Assembly (NCBI GenBank): GCA_001304855.1
Contig: BBZN01000024.1
Coordinates: 1 to 62,943 of the forward strand
DNA length: 62,943 nucleotides
Source: Clostridia bacterium UC5.1-1D2
Lineage (GTDB): Bacteria; Bacillota; Clostridia; Lachnospirales; Lachnospiraceae
Direction: 5' to 3'
The notes below the pieces were generated by a model, which had not been told where the DNA came from, made no database searches, and saw only the letters and a list, made by a program, of their open reading frames with translations. Shown piece by piece: positions 1 to 11,119 of the stretch. The position numbers and the translations under genes were made by a program. How positions within the stretch are numbered: position 1 is the stretch's first letter; each line of letters opens with the position of its first letter.

Positions 1-96
1 CCCCTTGTATTTTCACATGAAAGTGAAACTGAGCCATCATAAATCGAAACTCTATCTGTTCAGATTCCGGCTTGTTAGCGGAGCTGATAAAGCAAG

Positions 97-119
97 ATCC
101 GAACACTCCCGATTCGGAT
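97..119 (-). terminator. Weak hairpin downstream of tmRNA
   Basis: A 7-bp stem (ATCCGAA/TTCGGAT) lies just past the tmRNA 3' end when read on the minus strand. The following bases are only moderately U-rich, so it may be a terminator or simply a 3' processing hairpin. Confidence 0.35.
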
Positions 120-132
120 ATGCACGTTTTAG

Positions 133-470
133 TGGAGCTGAGGGGAATCGAACCCCCTGTCCGAAAACCAATTCCCTGTTCTTCTACTATCATAGTCCCT
201 TATTTGACATTCCCTCCGCCATCAGAGAAAGGACACCCGGATGGTTTTAGTAGCTTCATCATACGTCCGCATGCTCAAAGCTTTGCACACGTCGTTTCTC
301 ACATAGTCGATGCCAGGGTCTTAAAGTGTGAGTGCTCTAAGTCTGACAGCAGCCATTAGGCTGCGTATGCTAAATTGTCGTTAGCGTTTAATTTTAATTT
401 TGCCATTTAACCCATCGCATGGGGATAGCTTCACCAGCTGCATGACCCCCGTCGAAACCAGTACAACCCC
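133..470 (-). ncRNA. ssrA: tmRNA (transfer-messenger RNA)
   Basis: tmRNA rescues stalled ribosomes and tags the nascent peptide for proteolysis. On the minus strand the 5' end GGGGUUG (464-470) pairs with CAGCUCC at the 3' end (about 134-140) to form the tRNA-like acceptor stem. The T-arm motif GGUUCGAUUCCCC and the 5' UUCGACGGGGG block are both visible. The tag frame (356-403 on the complement) reads AKLKLNANDNLAYAA followed by a stop, with GCA as the likely resume codon. It ends in the hydrophobic AA expected of SsrA degrons. The 3' CCA is not encoded: the discriminator A is followed by CUA. The ends were set from the acceptor pairing and should be accurate to a base or two. Confidence 0.95.
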
Positions 471-525
471 TGAAAAATCAGTTTGCAATATGACTGGTAT
501 GCTAACGAATATCTGCGCTCTCTAC

Positions 526-554
526 ATATTAACAGTTTCCCGCCGGGCTGTCAA
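526..554 (-). promoter_or_regulatory. Probable ssrA promoter
   Basis: On the minus strand TTGACA (549-554) and TAATAT (526-531) are separated by exactly 17 bp. This would start transcription near 519, about 50 nt upstream of the mature tmRNA 5' end. Confidence 0.6.
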
Positions 555-700
555 GGGAGGCGGAGTAAATAAATTTGTAGAAACTTTGTAAATAAATTCC
601 ACCGGAAGCTTAAGAGAAAAGAAATACCATTTCCTCCTCTTTCTGGTAATATAAGGGTAGCGGAAGAACAGCTGCAAGTTTGAAGAAGAGGAGAGAGATT

Positions 701-1470
701 ATGAGAAGAACCGTGAAAAGAACTATGTATGCGGCGGGCCTGACGGCGGCCATTGCCGTGACGGCAGCAGGAATCAGCGGCTGCGGCCAAACAGCACAGC
801 TGCCTGATACATTGAAAGTACAGAATGTGGATGCTGCCGGTAATGTAATTACAGTGACCGGCAAAGAGGAGGTGAAGGTGGTGCCGGATATGGCTCAGAT
901 TGAGTATTCCATCTACAGCCAGGCATCCGCTGCGGACGCATGCCAGAGGAAGAACGCAGAGGATCTTGACAAAGCAATTGAAACCCTTAAAGCTGGGAGT
1001 CGATGAAAAATCCATACAGACTTCCTCCTACGGTTTGAGTCCTGTCCACGACTGGAACTCCCCTACCCAGGAGATCACGGGATACGAGATGACCACCAGA
1101 CTTACCGTGTCCGATATTCCGATAGAGAATGCCGGGACGATTATGTCCCAGTCCGTTGCGGCAGGAGTCAATGGAATTGATTCAGTGAGTTACTTTGCAA
1201 GCAGCTATGATGAGAGCTATCAGGAAGCCTTAAGGGAGCCATGGCAATGGCACAGAAGAAAGCCGAAGCCCTGGCAGAGGCCGGGGGCAAAACCATCGCA
1301 GGGGTAGCGCGGGTGGAGGAGGCCGGATACTATCCTCAGGCAAGATATTCCTCCTATAACTCCGGCGCAGGCAAAAGCGCAGCTTGGAGACAGCCGCTGC
1401 CGATATGGCGGTTATGCCGGGGCAGGTCAGTATTGAGGCCCAGGTTGTGGTAGATTACGAATTAAATTAG
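701..1470 (+). CDS. SIMPL-domain (DUF541) lipoprotein, frameshifted
   Basis: Probable envelope lipoprotein of the SIMPL/DUF541 family; the precise role of this family in Firmicutes is unclear. The N-terminus has a basic start, a hydrophobic stretch and a lipobox ending GISGC, so lipid attachment at that Cys is expected. The family's typical ITVTGKEEVKVVPDMAQIEYSI opening follows, and the C-terminal end is VSIEAQVVVDYELN. ATG 701 is preferred over a TTG at 680 because a purine-rich GAAGAGGAGAG site sits just upstream of it. The frame must change near 1000, 1236 and 1380 to read the whole domain. A terminator follows directly, so the gene looks monocistronic. Confidence 0.75.
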
Positions 1471-1485
1471 AGCCATGTCTGAAAG

Positions 1486-1517
1486 CAGCTCCGGGCTTCC
1501 TGCCCGGGGCTGTTTTT
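1486..1517 (+). terminator. Rho-independent terminator after the SIMPL gene
   Basis: CAGCTCCGGGC (1486-1496) pairs with GCCCGGGGCTG (1502-1512) around a short TTCC loop, and a T-run follows. Confidence 0.85.
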
Positions 1518-1642
1518 ATCCTCCGGGTTTTAAGGAGAAATCTGCCGGAGTAAATTGCCGGGGAGTTCCACTTACAGTTGCTATTTTTACCTAAATATAT
1601 TATGATTTTAAATATGAGATTATGAGAACCGGGGTATATGAG

Positions 1643-3890
1643 ATGATTACGTCCGATAGCAAGGGCATAAAGCAAACGCTGCTGCCAATGGTACTGTGCC
1701 TGTGTTTTATAGCCAGCAGCCTGGTGTTTTTGGCACAGATGATTCGTAAAAGTCAGGAGGAGAATATAACATATCTTTATAATGCGGCCAACCAGACAAA
1801 GACCTCTATTTTGAAGCAGATAGAGGGAGATAAGCAGACGCTTGAGGCTCTGGCTGTTATAATGCAGGATTTGGACGTGGTGGATGAGGAGCGGATCCTG
1901 AGAATTCTGAAAGATATCAAACGACAGAAATGCATTTATCCGCATGGGATATGCCGATGTCCGGGGCGATGCGGCGCTGGTGGATCTGGACGGCTCCGTA
2001 TATGAGACGAATCTGCGCGGCATGGATTTTTTCAGGCAGGCTTTAGAGGGAGAGATGAGCATTTCCAATACCTTTCAGGATACACAGAAAGAGGGCGCTT
2101 ATATCAACTATTACGGAGCTCCCATCAAGAACAGGGAGGGCCGGGTGAAAGGCGTGCTGTGTGCGGTTCATTCTTCTGTGATTCTCCGGGAGATTATTGA
2201 CGCTCCTCTGTTGAAGGGCGCGGGCTATTCTAATATTCTGGATAAAGAGGGGCGCTATATTCTCAAGACCATCAAGACATACCCGGGGGATATTCTGGAG
2301 GAAAACCGGGTGAGAATTACCGAGTCTATTGCATCCGGGGGGACAGGGGATTTCATTCTGACGGACAGAACCGGAACGAAGCAGATGCTTGTTATTATGC
2401 CGCTCATTGAGGGGCAATGGTATCTGGCCAGTATGGTGCCGTTGGATATACTGAAGGCCAATTATATAGAGACGGCCATAGGCATTATGGCGATTATTGT
2501 AGTGGCCTGCGGGCTTTTTATATGGCTTATGACGCTGCAGCGGATTTCAGCCGCCAGGAACAGGAAGATGCTTATGGATCTGGCCTATAAGGACTCTGTT
2601 ACAGGGCTGCGCAATTTTGACGGTTTCAAGCTGGACGCAGGGAAGATTATGAAACGCTCCGACCGGAGCTCCTATATTCTCTGGTACGGGGACATAAAGA
2701 ACTTTAAATTTATCAATGATGTCCTTGGGTACAAGGAAGGGGATCGTCTCCTGAAAAGCCTGGGAACCTATTTCAAAATGGCCGAGACGGATGATTGTAT
2801 TACATGCAGGTCTGCCGCAGATAATTTTGTGGGCATTGTGAAGTGCCAGAGGGATGATTTTCTTGAGAGGGGAATACAGTCGGCGCTGGAGCATCTGGAA
2901 CGTACAGGGACAGAGGGCAGGACATTCATAGAAATACCTGTGGGCGCTTACCGGCTCCGTCCGGGAGATGAAGGACAATCCATAGATGTGCTGGTAAATT
3001 ATGCCAATATGGCTCATACCATAGCCAAGGAGAAGGCCGGCAGCGGATATGTGTTCTATGACGACGGCATACGCAGGCGGATCATTGAGGATACGGCGCT
3101 GGAGGCTGCCGCTCAGACGGCTTTAAGGAATGGGGAGTTTCAGGCTTATATGCAGCCTAAGATTAACATTCAGAAGGGTAACCTCCTGAATGGAGCGGAG
3201 GTTTTGGCCCGGTGGGTCACTCCCGATAAAGGCATGATTCCACCTGACAGGTTCATCCCGATTTTTGAAAAAAGCGATTTGATTGTCCAGCTGGACCGCT
3301 ACATGCTGGAAAAAGCCTGCCGGTGGCTGGCGGATTATTTAAATAAGGGGCGCAGGCCCATAAATTTGGCGGTGAATGTATCCCAGGTAGGGCTTTTAAA
3401 GCCGGATTTCATTGAGTACTATTCCGGCATCAAGGAGAAGTACCGGATACCCCACGGAGTCCTGGAGCTGGAATTTACGGAGAGCATGCTTGCAGGAGAT
3501 ACGGATATGTTTGCAGATGTGGTTATGAAGCTGAAAAAACGGGGTTTTATCTGCTCTATGGATGATTTCGGCTCCGGCTACAGTTCGCTGAACCTTCTTA
3601 AGAACCTTCCCATCGATGTGCTGAAGCTGGATATACTGTTTTTTCAAAAGAGCAGGGATATAAACAGGGAGCGCATTGTTACACGGAATTTTATACAAAT
3701 GGCCCGGGAACTGCATATCAAGACGATTGCAGAGGGGGTGGAGCAGGCTGACGGAGTGGAGTTTCTACGTGACGCAGGCTGTGATGTGGTTCAGGGATAT
3801 GTATTTTCCAGGCCTCTTCCTGAAGAGGAGTTTAACCGGCTTGTAGAGGAGGCCGGGGATAAGCCCTTTGCCTGCAGGGAGGAAGCCTGA
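1643..3890 (+). CDS. Membrane GGDEF/EAL c-di-GMP protein with degenerate GGDEF
   Basis: About 749 aa. An N-terminal transmembrane segment, an extracytoplasmic Cache-like sensor region and a second membrane segment (LMTLQ follows it near 2530) precede GGDEF and EAL domains. The GGDEF active-site motif is replaced by SAADN (near 2815), so cyclase activity is not expected. The EAL domain keeps its key features: EVLARW, ELEFTES, DDFGSGYSSL, KLD, EGVEQ and QGYVFSRPLP. The likely role is therefore c-di-GMP phosphodiesterase, with the GGDEF part possibly binding GTP allosterically. One -1 frameshift lies near 1920 (an A lost from AAAA), joining DIK to NDRNAFIRMGYADV. It ends at a bidirectional terminator facing the purine permease gene. 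Confidence 0.85.
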
Positions 3891-3934
3891 ACAGAATGTG
3901 ATATGAAAGGAACAACAGAAGCTGTGAGACAGGG

Positions 3935-3963
3935 AAACACCCCCGGCCGGGCAGGGGGTGTTT
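3935..3963. terminator. Bidirectional terminator
   Basis: AAACACCCCC (3935-3944) is a perfect inverted repeat of GGGGGTGTTT (3954-3963). It lies between the convergent EAL and permease genes and can serve both. Confidence 0.7.
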
Positions 3964-4002
3964 AACGTACTGCCATTGTGATTTGAGGACTGCTGTTTCC
4001 TT

Positions 4003-5330
4003 CTATTTGATTTTTGCCGTATCCTTGGGAAGGGTAACATTTAACAGAATAGCAACCAGGGTAGCGATTACCACAGGAGACTTGCCGAATATAGTAGTCA
4101 CCCATACAGGAAATGCGGACAGGGAAGCGGACGCCTGTGACACGCCCATTCCCAGGGCAGCCGCAAGACCTACGATGGAGGTGTTGCGGTAGTTCATATC
4201 TTCCGTCATAACCAGCTTCATGCCGGTCATGGCAATGGATGCGAACACAGATACGGTGGCGCCGCCTAATACGGCATAGGGGATAGTGGTCAGCAGTGCA
4301 GAGAACTTGGGGAACAGTCCTGCAACCAGAATAACCAGTGCGGAGATTCCCAGGGTCACGCGGTTGACAACCTTGGTGGTGGCTACGATACCTACGTTCT
4401 GGCTGTAGGTGGCCGTTGGCAGGCATCCTAAAAATGCTCCCACAATATTGGTGAAGCCGTAACCCAGGATGGCTCCGTGAAGCTCGTCGGTAGTGGGCTC
4501 CCGGTCCAGGCCGCCTGCCGTAGTTGCAGAGAAATCTCCGATAGCCTGTACGGAATTGATTACAAAGAGCAGGCCCAGAGCCACACATGCAGAGGCCTCA
4601 AAGCTGATGCCGAAATGCATTACCTGAGGCAGCTGGAACAAACCTGCCTCGCCTACATTGTTAAAGCTGACCATACCGAAGAACATGGAGAAAATATAGC
4701 CTGCAATCATACCCATAAGAATGGAGGCCAGTTTTAAAAACCCTTTTGCAAAGTGGTTTAAAACAGTTACTACAACCAGGGTAAAGATAGCGACGGTCCA
4801 GTTCTGCCAGGAACCGTAGGTTGGCTGCCCCGTACCGCCTGCCATGTAGTTGATGGCGGTGGGATAGAGGGAGAGTCCGATGGTAAACACGACAGTACCG
4901 CGATGAGGGGTGGGAAGAACTTGCGTATCTTCTTGATCGTAATGCCTACGATAATGGCGCATACGCCGCCCACAATCTGGCGCCAGGATAGCCGGAATTC
5001 CCGACTGCTCGGCGATGGCCTGCATACTGGAACATAAGCGAAGCTTACGCCCAGGATAACGGGAAGTCCGGCTCCAAGGTGGAAACCGTTTTTGTTGCCG
5101 ATTGGAAAGAGCTGCAGCAGCGTAGCCAGCGCAGATACAACCAGGGAAGCCTGAATCAGGAGAACCCTGTCTGCGGTATCGATGCCTGCCGCCCCTGAGA
5201 TGATGATTGCAGGGGTTACACAGCCTACGATCATGGCCACTACGTGCTGGAGAGCCAGAGGAACTGCCTGGCTCATTTTTGGGACGCCTTCCATTTCAAA
5301 TAATGACGCATGCTGTTTTTCTGTGTTCAT
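4003..5330 (-). CDS. NCS2 nucleobase permease (uracil/xanthine/urate type)
   Basis: Purine import for the catabolic island. About 442 aa with many hydrophobic helices. It carries the nucleobase-ascorbate transporter signature QNVGIVATTKVVNR (near 4390), and FVINSVQAIGDFSATT forms the conserved substrate-binding helix. It resembles both XanQ/PbuX-type xanthine and UacT/PucJ-type urate carriers; sequence alone does not settle the substrate. ATG 5330 has AGGAGG 9 bp upstream, and only 15 bp separate it from the carbamate kinase stop, so the two are co-transcribed. At least two frameshifts (near 5020 and 4900) break the N-terminal third. Confidence 0.85.
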
Positions 5331-5345
5331 GCAGATTTGCCTCCT

Positions 5346-6294
5346 TTACGCTAGGTGGATATGAGTACCGGTTTTTCCCTGGATACCGTCTTTTGCTTTT
5401 TCCAACAGCGTAATCAATGCAGTGCGTCCTGGCTTTGATTCAGCAAATTTAACAGCAGCCTGAACTTTGGGAAGCATAGAGCCGGGAGCGAAATGTCCCT
5501 CGCCTATAAGCTTCTTGCCTCTTCGGTGTTCAGATCATCCAGCCATTTTTCTTCCGGCTTTCCGAAGTTAACAGCAACCTTTTCAACTGCAGTGAGGATA
5601 ATCAGAAAATCAGCGTTCAGATTTTCTGCTAACAATTCACTGGCAAAGTCCTTGTCTATAACGGCGCTGGCTCCTTTTAAATGATTCCCCTGACGGGTAA
5701 CAGGAATTCCGCCGCCGCCGCAGGCGATAACCAGCTGGCCTGAATCTACCAGGGAGCGGATAGCGCCGATTTCTACAATTTCAACAGGCTTTGGGGAAGC
5801 GACTACACGCCGGTAACCCCGTCCGGAATCCTCCTTCATAATGTAGCCGTATTTTTCCTCGGCTACCTTCGCCTGCTCCCCGGTCATAAAATGGCCGATT
5901 GGTTTGGAAGGCGCGTCAAATGCAGGATCATCTGCATCCACACGTACCTGTGTAATCATGGTCGCAACCGGAATTTCATACATTTCCCGGTTGTAAAGTT
6001 CCTCCCTCAGGCGTTCTGAAGGTCATAGCCGATATAAGCCTGGCTCATGGCAACGCATACGGAGAGGGGCGTGTTGGGCTGATTCTCGTCTTCGCGGCTC
6101 AGCGCGGCCATGGCGTTGTTGATCATGCCTACCTGGGGGCCGTTGCCGTGTGCCACGATAACTTCGCACCCCTCCTCAATGAGATCTACGATGGCTTTGG
6201 CAGTGATCTTGACCGCCTTCATCTGCTCGGGAAGGGTATTGCCCAGGGCATTGCCGCCCAATGCGATGACGATACGCTTTTTCTTGTTTTCCAT
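5346..6294 (-). CDS. arcC: Carbamate kinase (ArcC/YqeA family)
   Basis: Makes ATP from carbamoyl phosphate and ADP, giving NH3 and CO2: the substrate-level phosphorylation step at the end of ureido-compound fermentation. About 315 aa, the normal family length. It opens with [12 protein letters not shown] and has [33 protein letters not shown] and a C-terminal TGTHI. Frameshifts lie near 6005 (DLQNA to LREELYNRE) and 5505 (EARSL to EGHFAPGSM). It is separated from ygeW by a terminator-like hairpin and is followed closely by the purine permease. In the island it would use carbamoyl phosphate produced by a YgeW-type reaction; this link is inferred. Confidence 0.92.
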
Positions 6295-6358
6295 AGTGAT
6301 TTCCCCTTTAATAGGCGGATATGAGTATATCCCGAAACATGTTCATTAAAAATTCCCA

Positions 6359-6392
6359 CAAAAAGGGCTGCAGGACCGGTGTCCGGCAGCCC
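6359..6392 (-). terminator. Terminator/attenuator between ygeW and carbamate kinase
   Basis: On the minus strand GGGCTGC and GCAGCCC (6386-6392, 6365-6371) enclose an inner GGAC/GTCC stem, followed by TTTTT. Strong intrinsic terminator form inside an otherwise co-oriented gene row, so it may set a lower level of arcC-permease expression. Confidence 0.75.
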
Positions 6393-6450
6393 TAACAATG
6401 TACTGCTATGTAAGAGTGGTTTTTATTTGTTCAAACCTGTATTTAATGGT

Positions 6451-7643
6451 TTATTTAAGCACTCTTGGCGTGCCTTTCTCCTCCAGCTTCTTTAAGATAT
6501 GGGCCGGGTCTGCAAACTTCGCCAGCATAATCATTGCTGCGATTACATAGGGCTTGTAGCTTGCTTCCTTGTACAGAGGGTCGCGGTAACGGTCGAATAC
6601 CGACGCTTCCACCTCTCCGTCCTTGCAGCTTACGTCGTTGATGTCCGCAGGCAGGCAATGCAGATACAGCGCCTTCCCCTCCCTGGTGGTCTTCATCAGC
6701 TCCTCGGTGCAGCACCAGTCCTTGTGCTCTGCATTCTGGGCCAGCAGCTCTTTCTCCAGCGCCTTGATTCCCTCGCTGTCTCCCTCTCCGTACAGGTTCG
6801 TACGCTTCTCCATGGCTGCAAAGGCGCCCAGCTCTTCGGATATACGATGTCCGCATCCTTGAATGCATCCGCCATGTCGTGGGATACGCGGAAGGAGCCG
6901 CCGGACGCTTCCGCGTTCTTCTTTGCCACTTCCTCCACCTCAGGCATTATCTCATAGCCTTCCGGATGGGCCAGCACCACTTCCATTCCCATACGCGTCA
7001 TCAGCCCAACCACTCCCTGGGGCACTGACAGCGGCTTTCCGTAGGACGGGGAATATGCCCAGGTCATCGCCAGCTTCTTGCCCTTCAGGTTTTCCACTCC
7101 GCCGAACTCATGGATGATGTGAAGCATATCCGCCATGCACTGGGTCGGATGGTCGATATCGCACTGTAAGTTTACCAGGGTCGGCTTCTGCTCCAGGATT
7201 CCGTCCTTGTGTCCCTGGGTTACGGCATCAACCACCTCATGCATGTATGCGTTTCCCTTTCCGATGTACATATCGTCCCGGATTCCGATTACGTCCGCCA
7301 TGAAGGAGATCATGTTGGCTGTCTCACGCACCGTCTCACCGTGGGCCACCTGGCTCTTTCCCTCGTCCAGGTCCTGCACCTCAAGGCCTAACAGGTTGCA
7401 GGCCGACGCGAAGGAGAAACGGGTGCGGGTGGAGTTGTCGCGGAACAGGGAGATTCCAAGGCCGCTCTCAAACACCTTTGTGGAGATGTTGTTCTCCCTC
7501 ATGTAGCGCAGCGCGTCCGCCATGGTCCACACTGCCTCCAGCTCCTCGTCCGTCTTTTCCCAGGTCAGGAAGAAATCGTTCTCGTACATTTCCTTGAAAT
7601 TGAGGCTGTTTAACTTATCAATGTAATCCTGTAATGTTTTCAT
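6451..7643 (-). CDS. ygeW: YgeW-type knotted carbamoyltransferase
   Basis: About 397 aa, a member of the ATCase/OTCase superfamily (YgeW branch). The carbamoyl-phosphate binding motif STRTR occurs in LFRDNSTRTRFSFAS, and the carbamoyl/substrate motif HCLPAD occurs near 6655. The second substrate of YgeW is not firmly established; its constant pairing with ygeX, ygeY and carbamate kinase suggests transfer from a ureido intermediate of purine breakdown to phosphate. ATG 7643 has an AGGAG site just upstream. One frameshift near 6840 breaks the protein between SWAPLQPW and AAMEKRTNLYGEGD. Confidence 0.9.
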
Positions 7644-7691
7644 GTCTGTTGACTCCTTTTTATTTGTAATTTAATTTGGATACCTCTGTGG

Positions 7692-7739
7692 GGGCCGGGG
7701 GAGGGGATTTTGCAGGCCCCGTGAACTGCTCCCCGGCCC
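7692..7739 (-). other. GC-rich intergenic hairpin between ygeY and ygeW
   Basis: An 11-bp G/C stem (GGGCCGGGGGAG at 7692-7703 against CTCCCCGGCCC at 7729-7739) without a T-run. It may be an mRNA processing or stability element between the two genes. Confidence 0.4.
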
Positions 7740-7798
7740 TTTGGAACTTTATGGGAGATGCCCGGCGCCCAATCCGGCAGGTTAGCCGGACCGGACAT

Positions 7799-9112
7799 TT
7801 ACTTGCAGTAAACGGAGGGCAGCGCTGCATATACAGCCGCGCAGGTTACCAGATCCTGCTTCCAGGTTATCTCATTGGGGGCGTGGGCCTGGGCCTCTGC
7901 TCCCGGGCCGAACCCGATGCAGGGGATTCCGTTGCGGCCCATGATGGATACGCCGTTGGTGGAGAAGGTCCACTTGTCCGTAAGAGGACGGGCCTTTCTC
8001 ATCTCCTCTGTGGGGCTGCTCCGATGCGCTCTGTGCCGTACAGGTTTTGGTACGCTTCCTCCAGCGCCTTTGTCACCTTGTGGTCCTCCGGGATTACCCA
8101 GGTGGGGAAGTAGCACTCGATGGGATAGGTCAGGCCCTTGTAGGATGGACGGGAATACTCGTACATGGATACGGTCACGTCGTCCCCGTACTTCTGAACG
8201 GAGGGAAGGGCGCGGATTTCCTCCAGGCAGCTCTCCCAGGTTTCGCCTGCCGTCATTCTGCGGTCCAGGGACACGGAGCAGGAGTCCGCCACCGCACAGC
8301 GGCTGGGGGAGGTGAAGAATATCTCAGACACGGTTACGGTGCCCCGGCCAAGGAAGTTGGCTTCCTTCCACTCCTTGTTGTACTTCTCATCCAGCATCTT
8401 CACAAGGCCCTTTACCTCCTTGTCCTCCGCCGCGTCGTTCTCATTGAGGGACCGGACGTCCTGGAGAATGTCGGCCATCTTGTAGATGGCGTTGTCCCCG
8501 CGCTCCGGCGCGGAGCCGTGGCAGGATACGCCCTTTACATCCACGCGGATTTCCATGCGTCCTCTCTGGCCGCGGTAGATGCCTCCGTCCGTAGGCTCTG
8601 TGGATACCACGAAGTCGGGGCGGACCTTGTCTTCATTGATGATGTACTGCCAGCAGAGGCCGTCGCAGTCCTCCTCCTGGACCGTACCGGTTACAAGAAC
8701 GGTGTACTTGTCGCTTAAGAGCCCCAAATCCTTCATGATTCTGGCGCCGTACACAGCGGACACGATGCCGCCGCACTGGTCGGACACGCCCCGTCCGCCG
8801 ATTTCGGTGTCGTTCTCGTAGCCTCGTAGGGGTCAAAGGTCCAGTTGCTCTTGTTGCCGATGCCTACGGTGTCGATGTGGGCGTCAAAGCCGATTAAGGT
8901 TTTGCCTGTGCCATATAGCCAAGGACGTTGCCCATGGGGTCAATCTCCACCTTGTCGAAGGCCAGCTTTTTCATCTCCTCAGCGATGCGGTCGATGTGGG
9001 CCTTCTCATCGCAGCTCTCGCCCGGGAACTTGACGATGTCCCGCAGGAATTTCGTCATATCTTTCTCATAACTCTGTGCCGCCTCTTTGATTTTTCCGTA
9101 ATCAAGACTCAT
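7799..9112 (-). CDS. ygeY: YgeY-type M20 family amidohydrolase
   Basis: About 437 aa, member of the M20/ArgE/DapE metallo-hydrolase group often called a selenium-metabolism hydrolase because of its neighbours. The first metal motif reads [12 protein letters not shown] (near 8890), the general base region is [11 protein letters not shown] (8680), and further ligands lie in STEPTDG and the C-terminal [13 protein letters not shown] role in hydrolysing an amide or ureido intermediate on the route to 2,3-diaminopropionate is inferred from context. Three frameshifts (near 8900, 8822 and 8015) divide the frame. Confidence 0.9.
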
Positions 9113-9212
9113 TTTTACATTTCCTCCATATGAAATTTATTGTTGTGTTCTATGTCTTAAAGAAAGGGGATTGGCCCTTTTGGCTTTCCGGGGACCTGGC
9201 GAAAAAGGGTGA

Positions 9213-10418
9213 TTATTTATCCAGGCCTTTCCATACAATGTTTTTGTAACGGTCGGGGTCTGTGTCTCCCTCTGTGGAGAAAAGGAGAACTTTGGAGTTC
9301 TCATCCAGTCCGATGCCGTTTCTCAAATCCTTATACTCATCCATGGTCATCATTGCTGCCAGGGCGCCGAAGGGTGCGGCTCCGGATTCGCCGGAGGTCA
9401 CGGGAGCATCTCCCTTGATGGGCGCCGCCAGCATGCGCATGCCGTTTGCTGCCACCCAGTCAGGCGCTGAGATGAATACTTTACGTTGGTTCTTTAAGAT
9501 ATCCCATGAGATGGTGTTGGGCTCCCCGCAGGCCAGGCCTGCCATGATGGTTTCCATATCTCCGTCCACGATGCGGATTGCTCCGTCTCCCGCTGCGGCT
9601 CCTTTATAGAGACAGGCGGCGGCCTGGGCCTCCACAACTACGAATACAGGGGGATTATCTGCGTAAAGATTGGCATAGTAGCCACAACTGCGCCTGCCAG
9701 GGAACCTACGCCCGCCTGGACAAACACATGGGTCGGACGTTCACAGCCGTATTCCTTAAGCTGCTCCCCCGCCTCCATGGCCATGTTCCGTAGCCCTGCA
9801 TAATCCAGGCGGGAATTTCCTCGTAACCGTCCCAGGCGGTATCCTGTACAATCACGCCCCGCTCTGTCTCGTCCGCCTCTTTGGCTGCAAGACGCACGCA
9901 GTCGTCATAGTTCATCTCCTGGATATCCACCTGGGCGCCTTCTTTGGCGATGTTCTCCAGACGCGTCTGAGTGGAGCCTTGGGCATATGTACAACGGCTT
10001 TCTGCCCCAGGCGGTTGGCTGCCCAGGCAACGCCGCGTCCGTGATTGCCGTCTGTAGCAGTGAAGAACGTGGCCTGGCCGAACTCTTTTTTCAACTGGTC
10101 AGACGTAAGGACTGAGTAAGGAAGTTCAGAAACATCCTTGCCGGTCTCGCTGGCGATATAGCGCGCCATTGCAAAGGAACCGCCCAATACCTTAAATGCA
10201 TTTAAGCCGAAACGGTAGGACTCGTCCTTTAAGTAAACTTCCTTTACGCCCAGATACTCTGCCATGTGATCCAGCTTGGTCAGCGGTGTTTTGGTGTACT
10301 GAGGGAAACTTTCGTGGAAGGTTCTGGCTTTCCTTATTTCCTCCAGTCCCATAACCGGCAGGTTCTTGTCATCTGTTTTTGGCATATGATTGACCGCCCA
10401 TTGAATCTTCTGATCCAT
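9213..10418 (-). CDS. ygeX: Diaminopropionate ammonia-lyase
   Basis: PLP fold-type II enzyme that splits 2,3-diaminopropionate to pyruvate and two ammonia (EC 4.3.1.15). About 402 aa, the family length. The PLP lysine is in RFGLNAFKVLGGSFA, the substrate loop reads TATDGNHGRGVAWAA, and the phosphate-binding and C-terminal parts follow (AGVGSLAGAV, SGESGAAPFGAL). In the island it delivers pyruvate to central fermentation. Two frameshifts: near 9985, one G lost from GGG (MPKGSTQTRLEN), and near 9790-9640, where the frame changes again to reach VVVEAQAAACLYKG. The gene lies 38 bp downstream of the regulator gene. Confidence 0.93.
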
Positions 10419-10456
10419 CTTACATAATCCTCCTTGTATGCGTATTCATATAATTT

Positions 10457-11119
10457 TCAGTTTTTGTCCTCTGATTTGCGGCTGTTGACGTCGATATAAC
10501 TGTACAAAGTAAATTTGGAGATTCCAAAATACTTGGAAACCTTGTCTCCCGACTTTGTAATAAGGAAAGCGCCCGCATCGTTGAGAAACTGGATGGCGGC
10601 AACTTTTTCTTCCTTGTTCATCAGTGCGGCAGGCTTGCCTATCATAGCCACAGACTGTTCAATCAGGGTATCCAGCAGGTCGGTGACATTGTGGACAATG
10701 GGCTCCGGCTGCTGCTTTACATCCGTTTGGGGTTCGGTATCGATAAGAGCTTTGATGGAGCGGTCCACAGTCATGAGACCGGTGATGTCGTAATTGACGG
10801 AGAGCAGGTAATCTACTGCATTGCCCTCTCTGTTACGAATATAAAACGTGCTGGATTTGAGTATCTTGCCGTTGGATGTACGGGTCAGATATCCGAGATG
10901 GTCTTTCAAAGCAGCGGGATCCTTGTGGAGGGTTTCCAGAACTACCTTGGAAGGTCCGTCGCCTTCCTGCCTGTTGGTCACATGACCGTTGTTGATATGT
11001 ACGATGGAGTGGTCCAGGTCGTGCCGCTTCAGGTCATGGATGACGATTTCGCAGTCGGGTCCGAACTGTCTTGCAAGGCCGTCAGCAAGCTGTATCAGCA
11101 GGTCGAGTGTGTATGACAT
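10457..11119 (-). CDS. YheO-type PAS/HTH transcriptional regulator
   Basis: 220 aa, intact. The N-terminal half is a YheO-like PAS sensor domain (FGPDCEIVIHDL, TSNGKILKSSTFYIRN), and the C-terminal half is the HTH_22 domain (AIQFLNDAGAFLITKSGDKVSKYFGISKFTLYSYI). DauR/YheO family proteins regulate amino-acid and related catabolic genes. This one starts the minus-strand catabolic operon and faces ssnA across a 326-bp shared promoter region, so it is the likely ligand-responsive switch of the purine island. The ligand is unknown. Confidence 0.9.
   Translation of the reverse strand: MSYTLDLLIQLADGLARQFGPDCEIVIHDLKRHDLDHSIVHINNGHVTNRQEGDGPSKVVLETLHKDPAALKDHLGYLTRTSNGKILKSSTFYIRNREGNAVDYLLSVNYDITGLMTVDRSIKALIDTEPQTDVKQQPEPIVHNVTDLLDTLIEQSVAMIGKPAALMNKEEKVAAIQFLNDAGAFLITKSGDKVSKYFGISKFTLYSYIDVNSRKSEDKN

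Noticed and set aside
5..591. Short open frames overlapping the first 600 bp
   Set aside because: They overlap the tmRNA and its promoter, and none has a ribosome binding site or recognisable sequence.
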